A stretch of 64,000 bases of DNA from Schlegelella_A sp036263655 (GTDB lineage: Bacteria > Pseudomonadota > Gammaproteobacteria > Burkholderiales > Burkholderiaceae_C): the NCBI GenBank assembly GCA_036263655.1, contig DATAGP010000053.1, positions 1 to 64,000 on the forward strand, written 5' to 3'. The translations under genes were made by a program, and so were the position numbers. Every line of letters begins with the position of its first letter. The stretch's first letter is position 1. Of this stretch, positions 44,165 through 54,280 are shown in pieces. The notes beneath the pieces are model-generated. The model was not told where the DNA came from, ran no database searches, and was given only the letters and a program-made list of their open reading frames with translations.

Positions 44165-44662
44165 ATGCCCGACGACCCGCCGAAGATCGAGCTTCGCAGT
44201 GCGTCGACGTCCGCGGACGTGGCCAGCGCCGCCGTCCTCTTCCGCGAGTACGCCGCGAGCCTCGACGTCGATCTCTGCTTCCAGAACTTCGAGGCCGAGC
44301 TCGCCGGCTTGCCCGGCGAGTACGCGCCGCCGGGAGGCCAGCTCCTGCTCGCCTACGTCGACGGCGAGCTCGCCGGCTGCGGCGCGATGCGCCCCTTCGC
44401 CGATGCCGACTACGCCAACGCCTGCGAGATGAAGCGCGTGTTCGTCCGCCCGCCGTTCCGCGGCTGCGGCCTCGGCCGAATGCTGGCCCAGCGGCTGCTC
44501 GACGAGGGGCGGCGCGCCGGCTACTCGGCGATGCTCCTCGACACCCTCGACGACATGGAGGCGGCGCGCGAGCTCTACGCCACGCTCGGCTTCGAGGAGA
44601 TCCCGCCCTACTACTTCAACCCGATCGCCGGGGCCCACTACCTCAAGGCCGACCTGACATGA
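44165..44662 (+). CDS. GNAT family N-acetyltransferase
   Basis: 165 residues. Acetyl-CoA-binding motif RGCGLGRMLAQRLLDEG (around residue 98) and MKRVFVRPPF just before it, with YATLGFEEIPPYYFNP at the end, are typical GNAT features. Substrate unknown. ATG 44165, and the last four bases overlap the epimerase start (ATGA), so the two genes are coupled. Confidence 0.9.
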   Translation: MPDDPPKIELRSASTSADVASAAVLFREYAASLDVDLCFQNFEAELAGLPGEYAPPGGQLLLAYVDGELAGCGAMRPFADADYANACEMKRVFVRPPFRGCGLGRMLAQRLLDEGRRAGYSAMLLDTLDDMEAARELYATLGFEEIPPYYFNPIAGAHYLKADLT

Positions 44663-45546
44663 CGCTCGAGACCGCGACCGAGGCCGACCGGGGCGCCTCT
44701 TCCTCCAAGTTCGAGCTGCACGCCGGCGCGCTTCGCCTCGGGCTGCGGCCGGACCTCGGCGGCTCCGTCGCCGGCCTGTGGCATGGCGAGACGCCCCTGC
44801 TGCGCTCCACCGAGCCGGCCCGGCTCGAGAACGCCCACGATTCGGCGATGTTCCCGCTGCTGCCGTACTCGAACCGGCTCGGCTACCGGCGCTTTCGCTG
44901 GCGCGGTCGGGACTACACGACGCGCGCCAACGTCGACGGCTCGCCGCACTCGCTGCACGGCATCGGCTGGCAGCGGCCATGGCGCCTGGTCTCGTCGAGC
45001 GCGCTCGAGGTGGTGCTGGAGCTGGCCCACCCGGGCGATGCGGACTGGCCCTTCGCCTTCACCGCCCGCCAGTACTTCGCCCTCAGTGCCGACGCGTTCT
45101 CGGCCCGCCTGCAGTTCACCAACGACGACGAGCGCGAGCAGCCCGTCGGCCTGGGCTTCCACCCGTACTTCGTCAAGCGCCTGCGCAGCCGGCTGCACAT
45201 CGAGCTCTCCGACCGCTGGGAGGCCGATGCCACGCTGCTGCCGACGCGCAAGGTCGCGCAGCACGGCATCGACAGCGATCTGTCGCATCTCGATTTCGAC
45301 AACTGCTTCGAGGGCTGGCGCGGGCCCGCGCGCATCCGCGACGAACGGTTCTCGCTGCAGCTGTCGTCCTCGCTGGCCTATCTCGTCGTCTACACGCCGC
45401 CCGAGAGCGACCACTTCTGCGTCGAGCCGGTCAGCCACGTCAGCAATGCCGTGCACATGGCCGACCCGCTGGCGCACGGCCTGGCCGCCGTGCCGCCGGG
45501 GGCCACGCTCGAGGCTTGGATGAAGCTGGACGTCGCCGTGCTTTGA
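44659..45546 (+). CDS. Aldose 1-epimerase family protein
   Basis: 295 residues. Galactose-mutarotase-like fold: histidines in SLHGIGWQRPW and GFHPYF, and the acid in FCVEPVSHVSNAVH, correspond to the catalytic His and Glu. It probably interconverts anomers of a sugar. It shares an ATGA overlap with the acetyltransferase gene. It ends 21 bp from the convergent metallo-hydrolase gene. Confidence 0.92.
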   Translation: MTLETATEADRGASSSKFELHAGALRLGLRPDLGGSVAGLWHGETPLLRSTEPARLENAHDSAMFPLLPYSNRLGYRRFRWRGRDYTTRANVDGSPHSLHGIGWQRPWRLVSSSALEVVLELAHPGDADWPFAFTARQYFALSADAFSARLQFTNDDEREQPVGLGFHPYFVKRLRSRLHIELSDRWEADATLLPTRKVAQHGIDSDLSHLDFDNCFEGWRGPARIRDERFSLQLSSSLAYLVVYTPPESDHFCVEPVSHVSNAVHMADPLAHGLAAVPPGATLEAWMKLDVAVL

Positions 45547-45567
45547 GGCGCCGGAAAGGCGCGGCGG

Positions 45568-46692
45568 CTAGGGTACGCGCTTCGGCAGGCGCCGCGTCTC
45601 GCCGACGGCCATGACGCTGAACGCCTCGTCGATGACGCCGCGCTCCCGGCGCGCGCGGGCCAGGGCGAGCGGCGGCTCGTCGAGCGGTTCGTCGGTGAGC
45701 TCGAAGGTGCCCCAGTGCACGCCGATCGACCACCGCGCCTTCACGTCGAGATGGATCTGCACCGCCTCGCCCGGATCGACGTGCTGCTCGCGCATGAACC
45801 AGCGAGGCTCGTAGGCGCCGATCGGAATCAGCGCCACGTCGAAGCCGCGCCCGGAGCCGTGCCGCGCCGCGAAGCGCTCGTGGATGTCGGCGAAGTCCCT
45901 GGAGTAGCCGGTGTCGCCGGCATAGAACAGATGCAGGTCCGGCGCGAACACGGCGAACGAGCCCCACAGCGTCTCCATGCGATCGCCGAGGGTCCGGCTG
46001 GACCAGTGCTGCGCCGGCGTGAGGAAGATCTCGACCTCGCCCAGCCGGGTCGACTGCCACCAGTCGAGCTCGACGGCGTGGCCGATGCCGCGCTCCGCCA
46101 GCCACGCCTTGAGGCCGAGCGGCACGACGAAGAGAGGCGGGCCGCCCGCCTGCGCGGCCAGGGCGCGCACGCTGGCGTCGTCCAAGTGGTCGTAATGGTT
46201 GTGGGTGATGAGCACGGCGTCGATGCGCGGCAGGTCGGAGGCCGCGAGGGCCGGCGGCGTCGCCCGCTGCGGACCGACGAAGCCGAACGGCGAGGCCCGC
46301 TCCGAGAAGATGGGATCCAGCAGCACGTTGATGCCGCCCAGCTGGGCGAGCACCGTCGCGTGGCCGATCCATGTCAGCGCCGGCTGCATCGCTGCCCCGG
46401 CGCGGGCGTTCTCGCTGATGAAGCCGAGATCGACGGCCACTCGCGGCGTCGCTTGCCGCGGCGGCTTCGGCACGCCTTCGCGCCAGGCCTCGTAGCGCCA
46501 GCGCAGCAGGCTCGTAATGCTCTTCGGGCGGAAGTCCAGGTAGTTGTTCTGGAACTTGCCATCCTGGCGCGGCGCGCCTTGCGCCGGTGCCCGGCTCGCC
46601 GGCCGGTCCTCGGCGCCGGCGGCGGTGCTGCATGCCGCGGAGGCCGCCGCGAAGGCCAGGCCAGCGAGGATTCGCAGGGCGCGAAACAGCAT
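45568..46692 (-). CDS. MBL-fold metallo-hydrolase lipoprotein (NAPE-PLD/RomA-like)
   Basis: 374 residues. From ATG 46692 the N-terminus is a lipoprotein signal (LFRALRILAGLAFAAASAAC). The zinc-binding motif THNHYDHLDD (HxHxDH), the later GDTGYSRDF aspartate and GVHWGTFEL histidine are all present. Sequence layout matches the N-acylphosphatidylethanolamine phospholipase D/RomA group. The residues upstream of 46692 lack a signal, so the longer start is rejected. Divergent from atpI. Confidence 0.85.
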   Translation of the reverse strand: MLFRALRILAGLAFAAASAACSTAAGAEDRPASRAPAQGAPRQDGKFQNNYLDFRPKSITSLLRWRYEAWREGVPKPPRQATPRVAVDLGFISENARAGAAMQPALTWIGHATVLAQLGGINVLLDPIFSERASPFGFVGPQRATPPALAASDLPRIDAVLITHNHYDHLDDASVRALAAQAGGPPLFVVPLGLKAWLAERGIGHAVELDWWQSTRLGEVEIFLTPAQHWSSRTLGDRMETLWGSFAVFAPDLHLFYAGDTGYSRDFADIHERFAARHGSGRGFDVALIPIGAYEPRWFMREQHVDPGEAVQIHLDVKARWSIGVHWGTFELTDEPLDEPPLALARARRERGVIDEAFSVMAVGETRRLPKRVP

Positions 46693-46796
46693 CGCCAGGA
46701 TGATGTCACGCGCTCGCTGTCGTCGCTCGTGCGAGCGCTCGAGTCCGGCGTGCCGCACGCGTCCGGACGATCGCCCGGCCGAAGAAGCGGGTGGGT

Positions 46797-46809
46797 TTAT
46801 ACGTATAAT
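46797..46809 (+). promoter_or_regulatory. AT-rich palindrome/-10 box in front of atpI
   Basis: TTATACGTATAA (46797-46808) is a perfect 12-bp palindrome that includes the TATAAT -10 box (46804-46809) just 8 nt before the GTG start. A consensus -35 was not found. Such an AT-rich stretch stands out in this GC-rich region. It may be both promoter and regulator site, with a nearly leaderless transcript. Confidence 0.5.
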
Positions 46810-46817
46810 CTTGGGCT

Positions 46818-47348
46818 GTGCTGAAAGTCGCCCTGCCGCGCCCCTCCTCCGACGCGGTGATCCGCGGCGACGGGCGCGTGTACTCGATTTCGCCGGACCG
46901 GCCCTTGAACGACGACTTCGACGAGAAGCCGCCCCGGCGCTGGTCGCGGGCCGAAGTCGAGGCCCTCCGGGCCGCCGAGCCGGTGCTGTCGCCCTGGCGC
47001 GTGATCGCAGCGCAGCTGGTCCTGGGTCTGGTCGCGGCCGGTGTCGTCTGGCTCATGGCCGGCACCATCGCGGCGGTCTCGGCACTCTACGGCGCGGCGG
47101 TGGTCGCGTTGCCGGGCGCGCTGATGGCGCGCGGCGCGACGAGCCGGATCAGCTCGATCTCGCCGGTGGTCAGCGCGGCGAGCATGCTGTGGTGGGGGTT
47201 CGTCAAGATGGGCGCGGCCATCGCCATGCTCATCCTGGCGCCGCGCATCGTCCCGGGCCTGGTCTGGCCGGCGATGCTCGTGACCATGGTGCTGTGCATG
47301 CAGACCTACTGGTTCGCGCTGCTCTGGCGCGGCCGGCAAGCGAAGTAG
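46818..47348 (+). CDS. atpI: ATP synthase subunit I
   Basis: 176 residues. A cytoplasmic N-terminus of about 50 residues (SPDRPLNDDFDEKPPRRWSRAE) followed by four hydrophobic helices (VIAAQLVLGLVAAGVVWLMAG, VSALYGAAVVALPGALM, WWGFVKMGAAIAMLILA, WPAMLVTMVLCMQTYWFALLW). AtpI assists assembly of the c-ring. Starts with GTG 8 nt after a TATAAT box. First gene of the atp operon. Confidence 0.85.
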   Translation: MLKVALPRPSSDAVIRGDGRVYSISPDRPLNDDFDEKPPRRWSRAEVEALRAAEPVLSPWRVIAAQLVLGLVAAGVVWLMAGTIAAVSALYGAAVVALPGALMARGATSRISSISPVVSAASMLWWGFVKMGAAIAMLILAPRIVPGLVWPAMLVTMVLCMQTYWFALLWRGRQAK

Positions 47349-47373
47349 ACGAGAACACGGGGAAACGAGAGAC

Positions 47374-48270
47374 ATGGCCGCCGCAGAGCATGCACCGACC
47401 GCCGGTGAATACATCATTCACCACCTGACCCACTTCGGCAACGGCAAGCCGAAGGGGCTGGTCGATTTCTCCGTCATCAACTTCGACTCCGTCTTCTTCT
47501 CCGTCGCCCTCGGCGCCCTCGGCTGCTTCCTGCTCTGGCGCGCCGCGCGCAAGGCCACGTCGGGCGTGCCGGGCCGCTTCCAGGCCGCCATCGAGATCCT
47601 GTTCGAGATGGTCGACAACGAGGCCAAGGGCATCGTCCACAACGCCGACAGCCGCAAGCTCGTCGCCCCGCTCGCGCTCACCGTGTTCGTCTGGATCGTC
47701 CTGCTCAACGCCATGGACCTGCTGCCCGTCGATCTCCTGCCGCTGCTCTGGGAGAAGATCTACGGCGCCGCCGGCGGCGACCCGTCGCACGCCTACCTGC
47801 GGGTCGTGCCGACCGCCGACCTCTCGGTCACCATGGGTCTCGCCGTGGGCGTGCTCATCCTCTGCCTGATCTACAACATCAAGATCAAGGGCCTGGGCGG
47901 CTGGCTGCACGAGCTCTACGTCGCGCCCTTCGGCACCGTCAAGCTGACGATGAACCCGCTCAGCTGGATCGGCTTCATCCTGCTCTCGGTCGCCAACGTC
48001 GCCATGCAGCTGGTCGAGTTCGTCTCCAAGACGGTGTCGCACGGCATGCGACTGTTCGGCAACATGTACGCCGGCGAGCTCATCTTCCTGCTCATCGCCC
48101 TGCTCGGCGGCGCGTTCACGCTGTCGGTCACTGGCTTCGTGCTGGGTGCGCTGCACATCGCCGCCGGCACCGTGTGGGCCATCTTCCACATCCTGATCAT
48201 CATCCTGCAGGCCTTCGTCTTCATGATGCTGACGCTCGTCTACATCGGCCAGGCGCACGACGCGCACTGA
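47374..48270 (+). CDS. atpB: F1Fo ATP synthase subunit a
   Basis: 298 residues, inner membrane. The essential arginine is in HGMRLFGNMYAGELIF (equivalent to E. coli Arg210). Blocks FVWIVLLNAMDLLPVD and LSWIGFILLSVANVAMQLVEF form the conserved helices. Carries protons to the c-ring. Start ATG 47374 with GGGGAAACGAGAG upstream. Second gene of the operon. Confidence 0.98.
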   Translation: MAAAEHAPTAGEYIIHHLTHFGNGKPKGLVDFSVINFDSVFFSVALGALGCFLLWRAARKATSGVPGRFQAAIEILFEMVDNEAKGIVHNADSRKLVAPLALTVFVWIVLLNAMDLLPVDLLPLLWEKIYGAAGGDPSHAYLRVVPTADLSVTMGLAVGVLILCLIYNIKIKGLGGWLHELYVAPFGTVKLTMNPLSWIGFILLSVANVAMQLVEFVSKTVSHGMRLFGNMYAGELIFLLIALLGGAFTLSVTGFVLGALHIAAGTVWAIFHILIIILQAFVFMMLTLVYIGQAHDAH

Positions 48271-48328
48271 CGGCCCGACGCTCGCTTTCCTCCCCTCCCA
48301 CTCTTTCCTTTCTCACTCAGGAGTCATC

Positions 48329-48592
48329 ATGGAACTCATCGGTCTCGTCGCGATCGCCGCCGGCATCATCATCGGCCTCGGTGCCCTCGGCGCTTGCGTC
48401 GGCGTCGGCATCATGGGCAGCAAGTACCTCGAGTCCGCGGCCCGCCAGCCCGAGCTCATGGGCGTGCTGCAGACCAAGGTCTTCCTGCTCCTCGGCCTGA
48501 TCGACGCCTCGTTCATCATCGGCACGGGCATCGCCCTCTGGTACACGACGGCCAACCCGTTCCTGGCCCAGATCGCCAACCTGCCGAAGTAA
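48329..48592 (+). CDS. atpE: F1Fo ATP synthase subunit c
   Basis: 87 residues, two-helix hairpin proteolipid. The ion-binding acid is the aspartate in LLGLIDASFIIGTG. The polar loop has the conserved ARQPE. The glycine-rich first helix (AAGIIIGLGALGACVGVG) packs the ring. The site lacks the extra glutamine/threonine ligands of Na+ types, so proton coupling is expected. Confidence 0.98.
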   Translation: MELIGLVAIAAGIIIGLGALGACVGVGIMGSKYLESAARQPELMGVLQTKVFLLLGLIDASFIIGTGIALWYTTANPFLAQIANLPK

Positions 48593-48660
48593 TCGGCCCG
48601 CCGGCGGAGCTCCGCTCCGCATCGCCGCCGCCGCGAACCTCCTCCACCCGAGTCAGCACC

Positions 48661-49131
48661 GTGAGCATCACCTCCACTTTCATCATCCAGCTGATCGTGT
48701 TCCTGATCCTGGCGTGGTTCACGATGAAGTTCATCTGGCCGCCGATCACGACGGCGCTCGACGAGCGCGCGCAGAAGATCCGCGAGGGCCTGTCGGCCGC
48801 CGACCGCGCGAAGGCCGAGCTGGCGTCGGCGAACAAGCGCATCGAGGAAGAGCTGTCGTCGGCACGCACGGACGCCGCCCAACGCCTGGCGGACGCCGAG
48901 CGCCTGGCCCAGTCGATGATCGAGGAGGCCAAGTCGCGGGCCAGCGACGAGGGCGCCAAGATCCTGGCGGCGGCCCGTGCCGAGGCCGAGCAGGAAGCCA
49001 CGAAGGCCCGCGAAGCCCTGCGCGAGCAGGTCGCGGCTCTGGCCGTTCGCGGCGCCGAGCAGATCCTGCGCCGCGAGGTCGACGCCAACGCCCACGCGGC
49101 GCTGCTGAACCAGCTCAAGGCCGAGCTTTGA
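48661..49131 (+). CDS. atpF: F1Fo ATP synthase subunit b
   Basis: 156 residues. One N-terminal membrane helix (FIIQLIVFLILAWFTMKFIW) and a long charged helix forming the peripheral stalk. Starts at GTG 48661, placed by the family N-terminus. Sits between atpE and atpH as usual; dimer with subunit delta contacts. Confidence 0.96.
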   Translation: MSITSTFIIQLIVFLILAWFTMKFIWPPITTALDERAQKIREGLSAADRAKAELASANKRIEEELSSARTDAAQRLADAERLAQSMIEEAKSRASDEGAKILAAARAEAEQEATKAREALREQVAALAVRGAEQILRREVDANAHAALLNQLKAEL

Positions 49132-49149
49132 GCGCGGGCGGGCAACACC

Positions 49150-49695
49150 ATGGCTGAACTCGCGACCATCGCCCGGCCGTACGCCGAGGCGCTGATCAAG
49201 TCGGCGAGCGACGGCGACGCCGTCGCCCTCGCTGCGCAGGTGCGGGCCCTGGCGGACGTCGCCGCCCATCCCGACATGCGCAGCTTCGCCGACAACCCGA
49301 AGGTGAGCGCGGAGGAGGTGTTCGACGTCCTCACCTCGGTGGCCAAGGTGCCGGGGCCGTCCGGGCTCGGCATGCCGGCCAGGAACCTGCTGCGCGCCGT
49401 CATCGACAACGGACGGCTGTCCGTGCTGCCCGAGATCGCCGCGCAGTTCCAGGCCCTCGTCAACGAGCGCAGCGGCACGTCCCATGCGGTCGTGCACACG
49501 GCCTTTCCGCTCAGCGACGCGCAGCTCGCCGACGTGCGCACGACCATGGAGAAGCGCTTCGGCCGCAAGCTCGAGGCCAGCGTCGTCGTCGAGCCGGAGC
49601 TGATCGGCGGCGTTCGCGTCGTCGTCGGCGACGAGGTCCTCGACACCTCGATCCGTGCCCGTCTCGACCAGATGAAAGCCGCGCTGACCGCCTGA
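49150..49695 (+). CDS. atpH: F1Fo ATP synthase subunit delta
   Basis: 181 residues. N-terminal helical domain beginning ELATIARPYAEALIK and C-terminal PELIGGVRVVVGDEVLDTSIRARLDQM, the standard signatures. Links the stalk to the top of F1. Lies 18 bp after atpF. Confidence 0.97.
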   Translation: MAELATIARPYAEALIKSASDGDAVALAAQVRALADVAAHPDMRSFADNPKVSAEEVFDVLTSVAKVPGPSGLGMPARNLLRAVIDNGRLSVLPEIAAQFQALVNERSGTSHAVVHTAFPLSDAQLADVRTTMEKRFGRKLEASVVVEPELIGGVRVVVGDEVLDTSIRARLDQMKAALTA

Positions 49696-49766
49696 CGGCC
49701 GCGCGGCACGGTTCGAATCGTCACTTTGTTCCACCCCAGCCTGCCCGCGCAGACCGGAGACCCGCC

Positions 49767-51320
<1,554 letters not shown>

Positions 51321-51367
51321 GCGCCTGACGGCCCGCGAACGACAGACCCTAGCAAGAGGACACACGC

Positions 51368-52237
51368 ATGGCAGCCGGCAAGGAAATCCGCGGCAAGATC
51401 AAGAGCGTGGAGAACACGAAGAAGATCACCAAGGCGATGGAGATGGTCGCCGCCTCGAAGATGAGGAAGGCGCAGGAGCGCATGCGCCAGGCGCGTCCGT
51501 ACGCCGAGCGCGTACGCGCGCTTGCCGCCAACCTGTCGCACGCGACGCCCGAGTACCGGCACCCGTTCCTGGTCGCCAACGACGCCGCGAAGACGGCGGG
51601 CTTCATCGTCGTCACCACCGACAAGGGCCTGTGCGGCGGCCTCAACACCAACGCGCTGCGCGCCGCGACCGCCAAGCTGCGCGAGATGGAAGGCCAGGGC
51701 GTGAGCGCCGAGGCGGTCGCGATCGGCAACAAGGGCCTTGGCTTCCTGAACCGGATCGGCGCCAAGGTCGTCTCGCACGCCACCCAGCTCGGGGACCGGC
51801 CGCAGCTCGAGCGCCTGATCGGCCCGGTCAAGGTCCTGCTCGACGCCTACGCTGCCGGCAAGCTCAAGGCCGTCTACATGGTCTACACGCGCTTCATCAA
51901 CACCATGCGCCAGGAGCCGATGGTGCAGCAGCTGCTGCCGCTCTCGGACGAGCAGATGCAGGTCGAGGTCGGCACGCACGGCTGGGACTACATCTACGAG
52001 CCCGACGCCAAGGTCGTCATCGACGAGCTGCTCGTCCGCTACATCGAGGCGCTGGTCTACCAGGCGACGGCCGAGAACATGGCGTCCGAGCAGTCGGCGC
52101 GCATGGTGGCCATGAAGTCGGCGACCGACAACGCCGGCAACGTCATCGGCGAGCTGAAGCTCGTCTACAACAAGACGCGTCAGGCCGGCATCACCAAAGA
52201 GCTTTCGGAGATCGTCGCCGGAGCGGCCGCGGTCTAG
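51368..52237 (+). CDS. atpG: F1Fo ATP synthase subunit gamma
   Basis: 289 residues. Coiled-coil ends (AAGKEIRGKIKSVENTKKIT at the start, MKSATDNAGNVIGEL near the end) form the rotating shaft; TDKGLCGGLN is conserved. ATG 51368 follows AAGAGG. 43 bp before atpD. Confidence 0.98.
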   Translation: MAAGKEIRGKIKSVENTKKITKAMEMVAASKMRKAQERMRQARPYAERVRALAANLSHATPEYRHPFLVANDAAKTAGFIVVTTDKGLCGGLNTNALRAATAKLREMEGQGVSAEAVAIGNKGLGFLNRIGAKVVSHATQLGDRPQLERLIGPVKVLLDAYAAGKLKAVYMVYTRFINTMRQEPMVQQLLPLSDEQMQVEVGTHGWDYIYEPDAKVVIDELLVRYIEALVYQATAENMASEQSARMVAMKSATDNAGNVIGELKLVYNKTRQAGITKELSEIVAGAAAV

Positions 52238-52281
52238 CGCCGCGCGACGAACGAACACGGATCAGGATAGAAGGAACTCTC

Positions 52282-53706
52282 ATGGCTGACATGCAATCCG
52301 CTTCGCCCACGCAGGGCAAGATCGTCCAGTGCATCGGCGCGGTCGTCGACGTCGAATTCGCGCGCAACGCGATGCCCCGGGTCTACGACGCGCTGAAGAT
52401 GGAAGGCTCGGACCTGACGCTCGAGGTCCAGCAGCAGCTCGGCGACGGCGTCGTCCGCACCATCGCGCTCGGCTCGTCCGAGGGCCTGCGCCGCGGCATG
52501 ACGATCACCAACACCGGCGCGGCGATCTCGGTGCCCGTGGGCCCGGGCACGCTCGGCCGCATCATGGACGTGCTCGGCAACCCGATCGACGAGCGCGGCC
52601 CGGTCGACCAGACGCACGTCGCCTCGATCCATCGCAAGCCCCCGTCGTACGACGAGCTGTCGCCGTCGACCGACCTGCTCGAGACCGGCATCAAGGTCAT
52701 CGACCTCGTCTGCCCGTTCGCGAAGGGCGGCAAGGTGGGCCTGTTCGGTGGCGCCGGCGTCGGCAAGACGGTCAACATGATGGAGCTCATCAACAACATC
52801 GCCAAGGCGCACAGCGGCCTGTCGGTGTTCGCCGGCGTCGGCGAGCGCACCCGCGAGGGCAACGACTTCTATCACGAGATGATGGACTCGGGCGTCGTGA
52901 ACTCCGAGAACCTCGGCGAGTCGAAGGTCGCGATGGTCTACGGCCAGATGAACGAGCCGCCGGGCAACCGCCTGCGCGTCGCGCTCACGGGCCTGACCAT
53001 CGCCGAGTCGTTCCGCGACGAAGGCAAGGACGTGCTCTTCTTCGTCGACAACATCTACCGCTACACGCTCGCAGGCACCGAGGTCTCGGCGCTGCTCGGT
53101 CGGATGCCGTCGGCCGTCGGCTACCAGCCGACGCTCGCCGAAGAGATGGGGCGCCTGCAGGAGCGCATCACCTCGACCAAGGTCGGCTCGATCACATCGA
53201 TCCAGGCCGTCTACGTGCCCGCCGACGACCTGACCGACCCCTCGCCGGCGACGACCTTCGCCCACCTCGACTCGACCGTCGTGCTGTCGCGCGACATCGC
53301 CTCGCTGGGCATCTATCCGGCGGTCGACCCGCTCGACTCGACCAGCCGCCAGCTCGACCCGCACGTCGTCGGCCAGGAGCACTACGACACGGCGCGCGCC
53401 GTGCAGGGGACGCTGCAGCGCTACAAGGAGCTGCGCGACATCATCGCCATCCTCGGCATGGACGAGCTGGCTCCCGAAGACAAGCTCGCCGTCGCCCGCG
53501 CCCGCAAGATCCAGCGCTTCCTGTCGCAGCCGTTCCACGTCGCCGAGGTCTTCACCGGCACGCCCGGCAAGTACGTGCCGCTGAAGGAGACGATCCGCGG
53601 CTTCAAGATGATCGTGAGCGGCGAGTGCGACTCGCTCCCCGAGCAGGCCTTCTACATGGTCGGCACGATCGACGAGGCCTTCGAGAAGGCGAAGAAGGTC
53701 CAATGA
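52282..53706 (+). CDS. atpD: F1Fo ATP synthase subunit beta
   Basis: 474 residues. Catalytic subunit with Walker A GGAGVGKTV (around residue 155), the GERTREGNDFYHEM block with the catalytic glutamate, and Walker B DVLFFVDNIYR. ATG 52282 follows AAGGAA. Its stop overlaps a tiny open frame (ATGA) that runs through a repeat. Confidence 0.98.
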   Translation: MADMQSASPTQGKIVQCIGAVVDVEFARNAMPRVYDALKMEGSDLTLEVQQQLGDGVVRTIALGSSEGLRRGMTITNTGAAISVPVGPGTLGRIMDVLGNPIDERGPVDQTHVASIHRKPPSYDELSPSTDLLETGIKVIDLVCPFAKGGKVGLFGGAGVGKTVNMMELINNIAKAHSGLSVFAGVGERTREGNDFYHEMMDSGVVNSENLGESKVAMVYGQMNEPPGNRLRVALTGLTIAESFRDEGKDVLFFVDNIYRYTLAGTEVSALLGRMPSAVGYQPTLAEEMGRLQERITSTKVGSITSIQAVYVPADDLTDPSPATTFAHLDSTVVLSRDIASLGIYPAVDPLDSTSRQLDPHVVGQEHYDTARAVQGTLQRYKELRDIIAILGMDELAPEDKLAVARARKIQRFLSQPFHVAEVFTGTPGKYVPLKETIRGFKMIVSGECDSLPEQAFYMVGTIDEAFEKAKKVQ

Positions 53707-53792
53707 ACATGAAGCCCGATGGCGCCTCACTCCGTTCGCTGCCCCCCGAGGGGGCGCAGGCCTCCCTTGGGCCGGCCCGGCGGGAGGCCTGA
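53703..53792 (+). repeat. GC-rich palindromic repeat (with 29-codon open frame) between atpD and atpC
   Basis: GCCCCC/GGGGGC (53741-53755) and GGCCTCCC/GGGAGGCC (53759-53789) form two adjacent hairpins. The string TCACTCCGTTCGCTGCC in front looks like the dispersed repeat I recall from Burkholderiales intergenic regions. An open frame overlapping the atpD stop crosses the whole repeat and ends in its last bases (peptide ending SLGPARREA). It is probably repeat, not a conserved gene, but it would be translated by coupling. Confidence 0.6.
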
Positions 53793-53794
53793 CC

Positions 53795-54211
53795 ATGGCC
53801 ACCCTGCAAGTCGATGTCGTCTCCGCCGAGGAATCGATCTTCTCCGGCGAGGCGACCTTCGTCGCCCTGCCCGGCGAGGAAGGCGAGCTCGGCATCTACC
53901 CGCGCCACACGCCGCTGATCACGCGGATCAAGCCGGGTGCGGTGCGGATCACCCGCGCCGACAACAAGGAAGAAGAGTTCGTCTTCGTCGCCGGCGGCAT
54001 CCTCGAGATCCAGCCGGGCTCGGTCACCGTGCTCGCCGACACCGCGATCCGCGGCAAGGACCTCGACGAGGCCAAGGCCAACGAGGCCAAGCAGGAGGCC
54101 GAGGAGGCGATGAAGAACGCCAAGAGCGACATCGACTTCGCCAAGGCGCAGAGCGAGTTCGCGGCGATGGCGGCGCAGATCGCGGCCCTTCGGAAGTACC
54201 GCAAGAAGTGA
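53795..54211 (+). CDS. atpC: F1Fo ATP synthase subunit epsilon
   Basis: 138 residues. N-terminal beta-sandwich (TLQVDVVSAEESIFSGEATFVALPGEEGELGIYPRHTPLIT) and C-terminal helical hairpin (EAKANEAKQEAEEAMKNAKSD). Acts as an inhibitor and rotor part. Immediately downstream of a palindromic repeat, and last gene of the operon. Confidence 0.97.
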   Translation: MATLQVDVVSAEESIFSGEATFVALPGEEGELGIYPRHTPLITRIKPGAVRITRADNKEEEFVFVAGGILEIQPGSVTVLADTAIRGKDLDEAKANEAKQEAEEAMKNAKSDIDFAKAQSEFAAMAAQIAALRKYRKK

Positions 54212-54240
54212 TGTGCTGACGCGCTTCGCCTCGACGACAG

Positions 54241-54276
54241 ACCCGCCCGGCTCCTGCCCGGCGGGTTTCGTTTTTG
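54241..54276 (+). terminator. Rho-independent terminator of the atp operon
   Basis: ACCCGCC / GGCGGGT stem with a 12-nt loop that can pair partly, followed by TTTCGTTTTT. Starts 30 bp past the atpC stop, just before the cls start. Confidence 0.8.
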
Positions 54277-54280
54277 GCAC

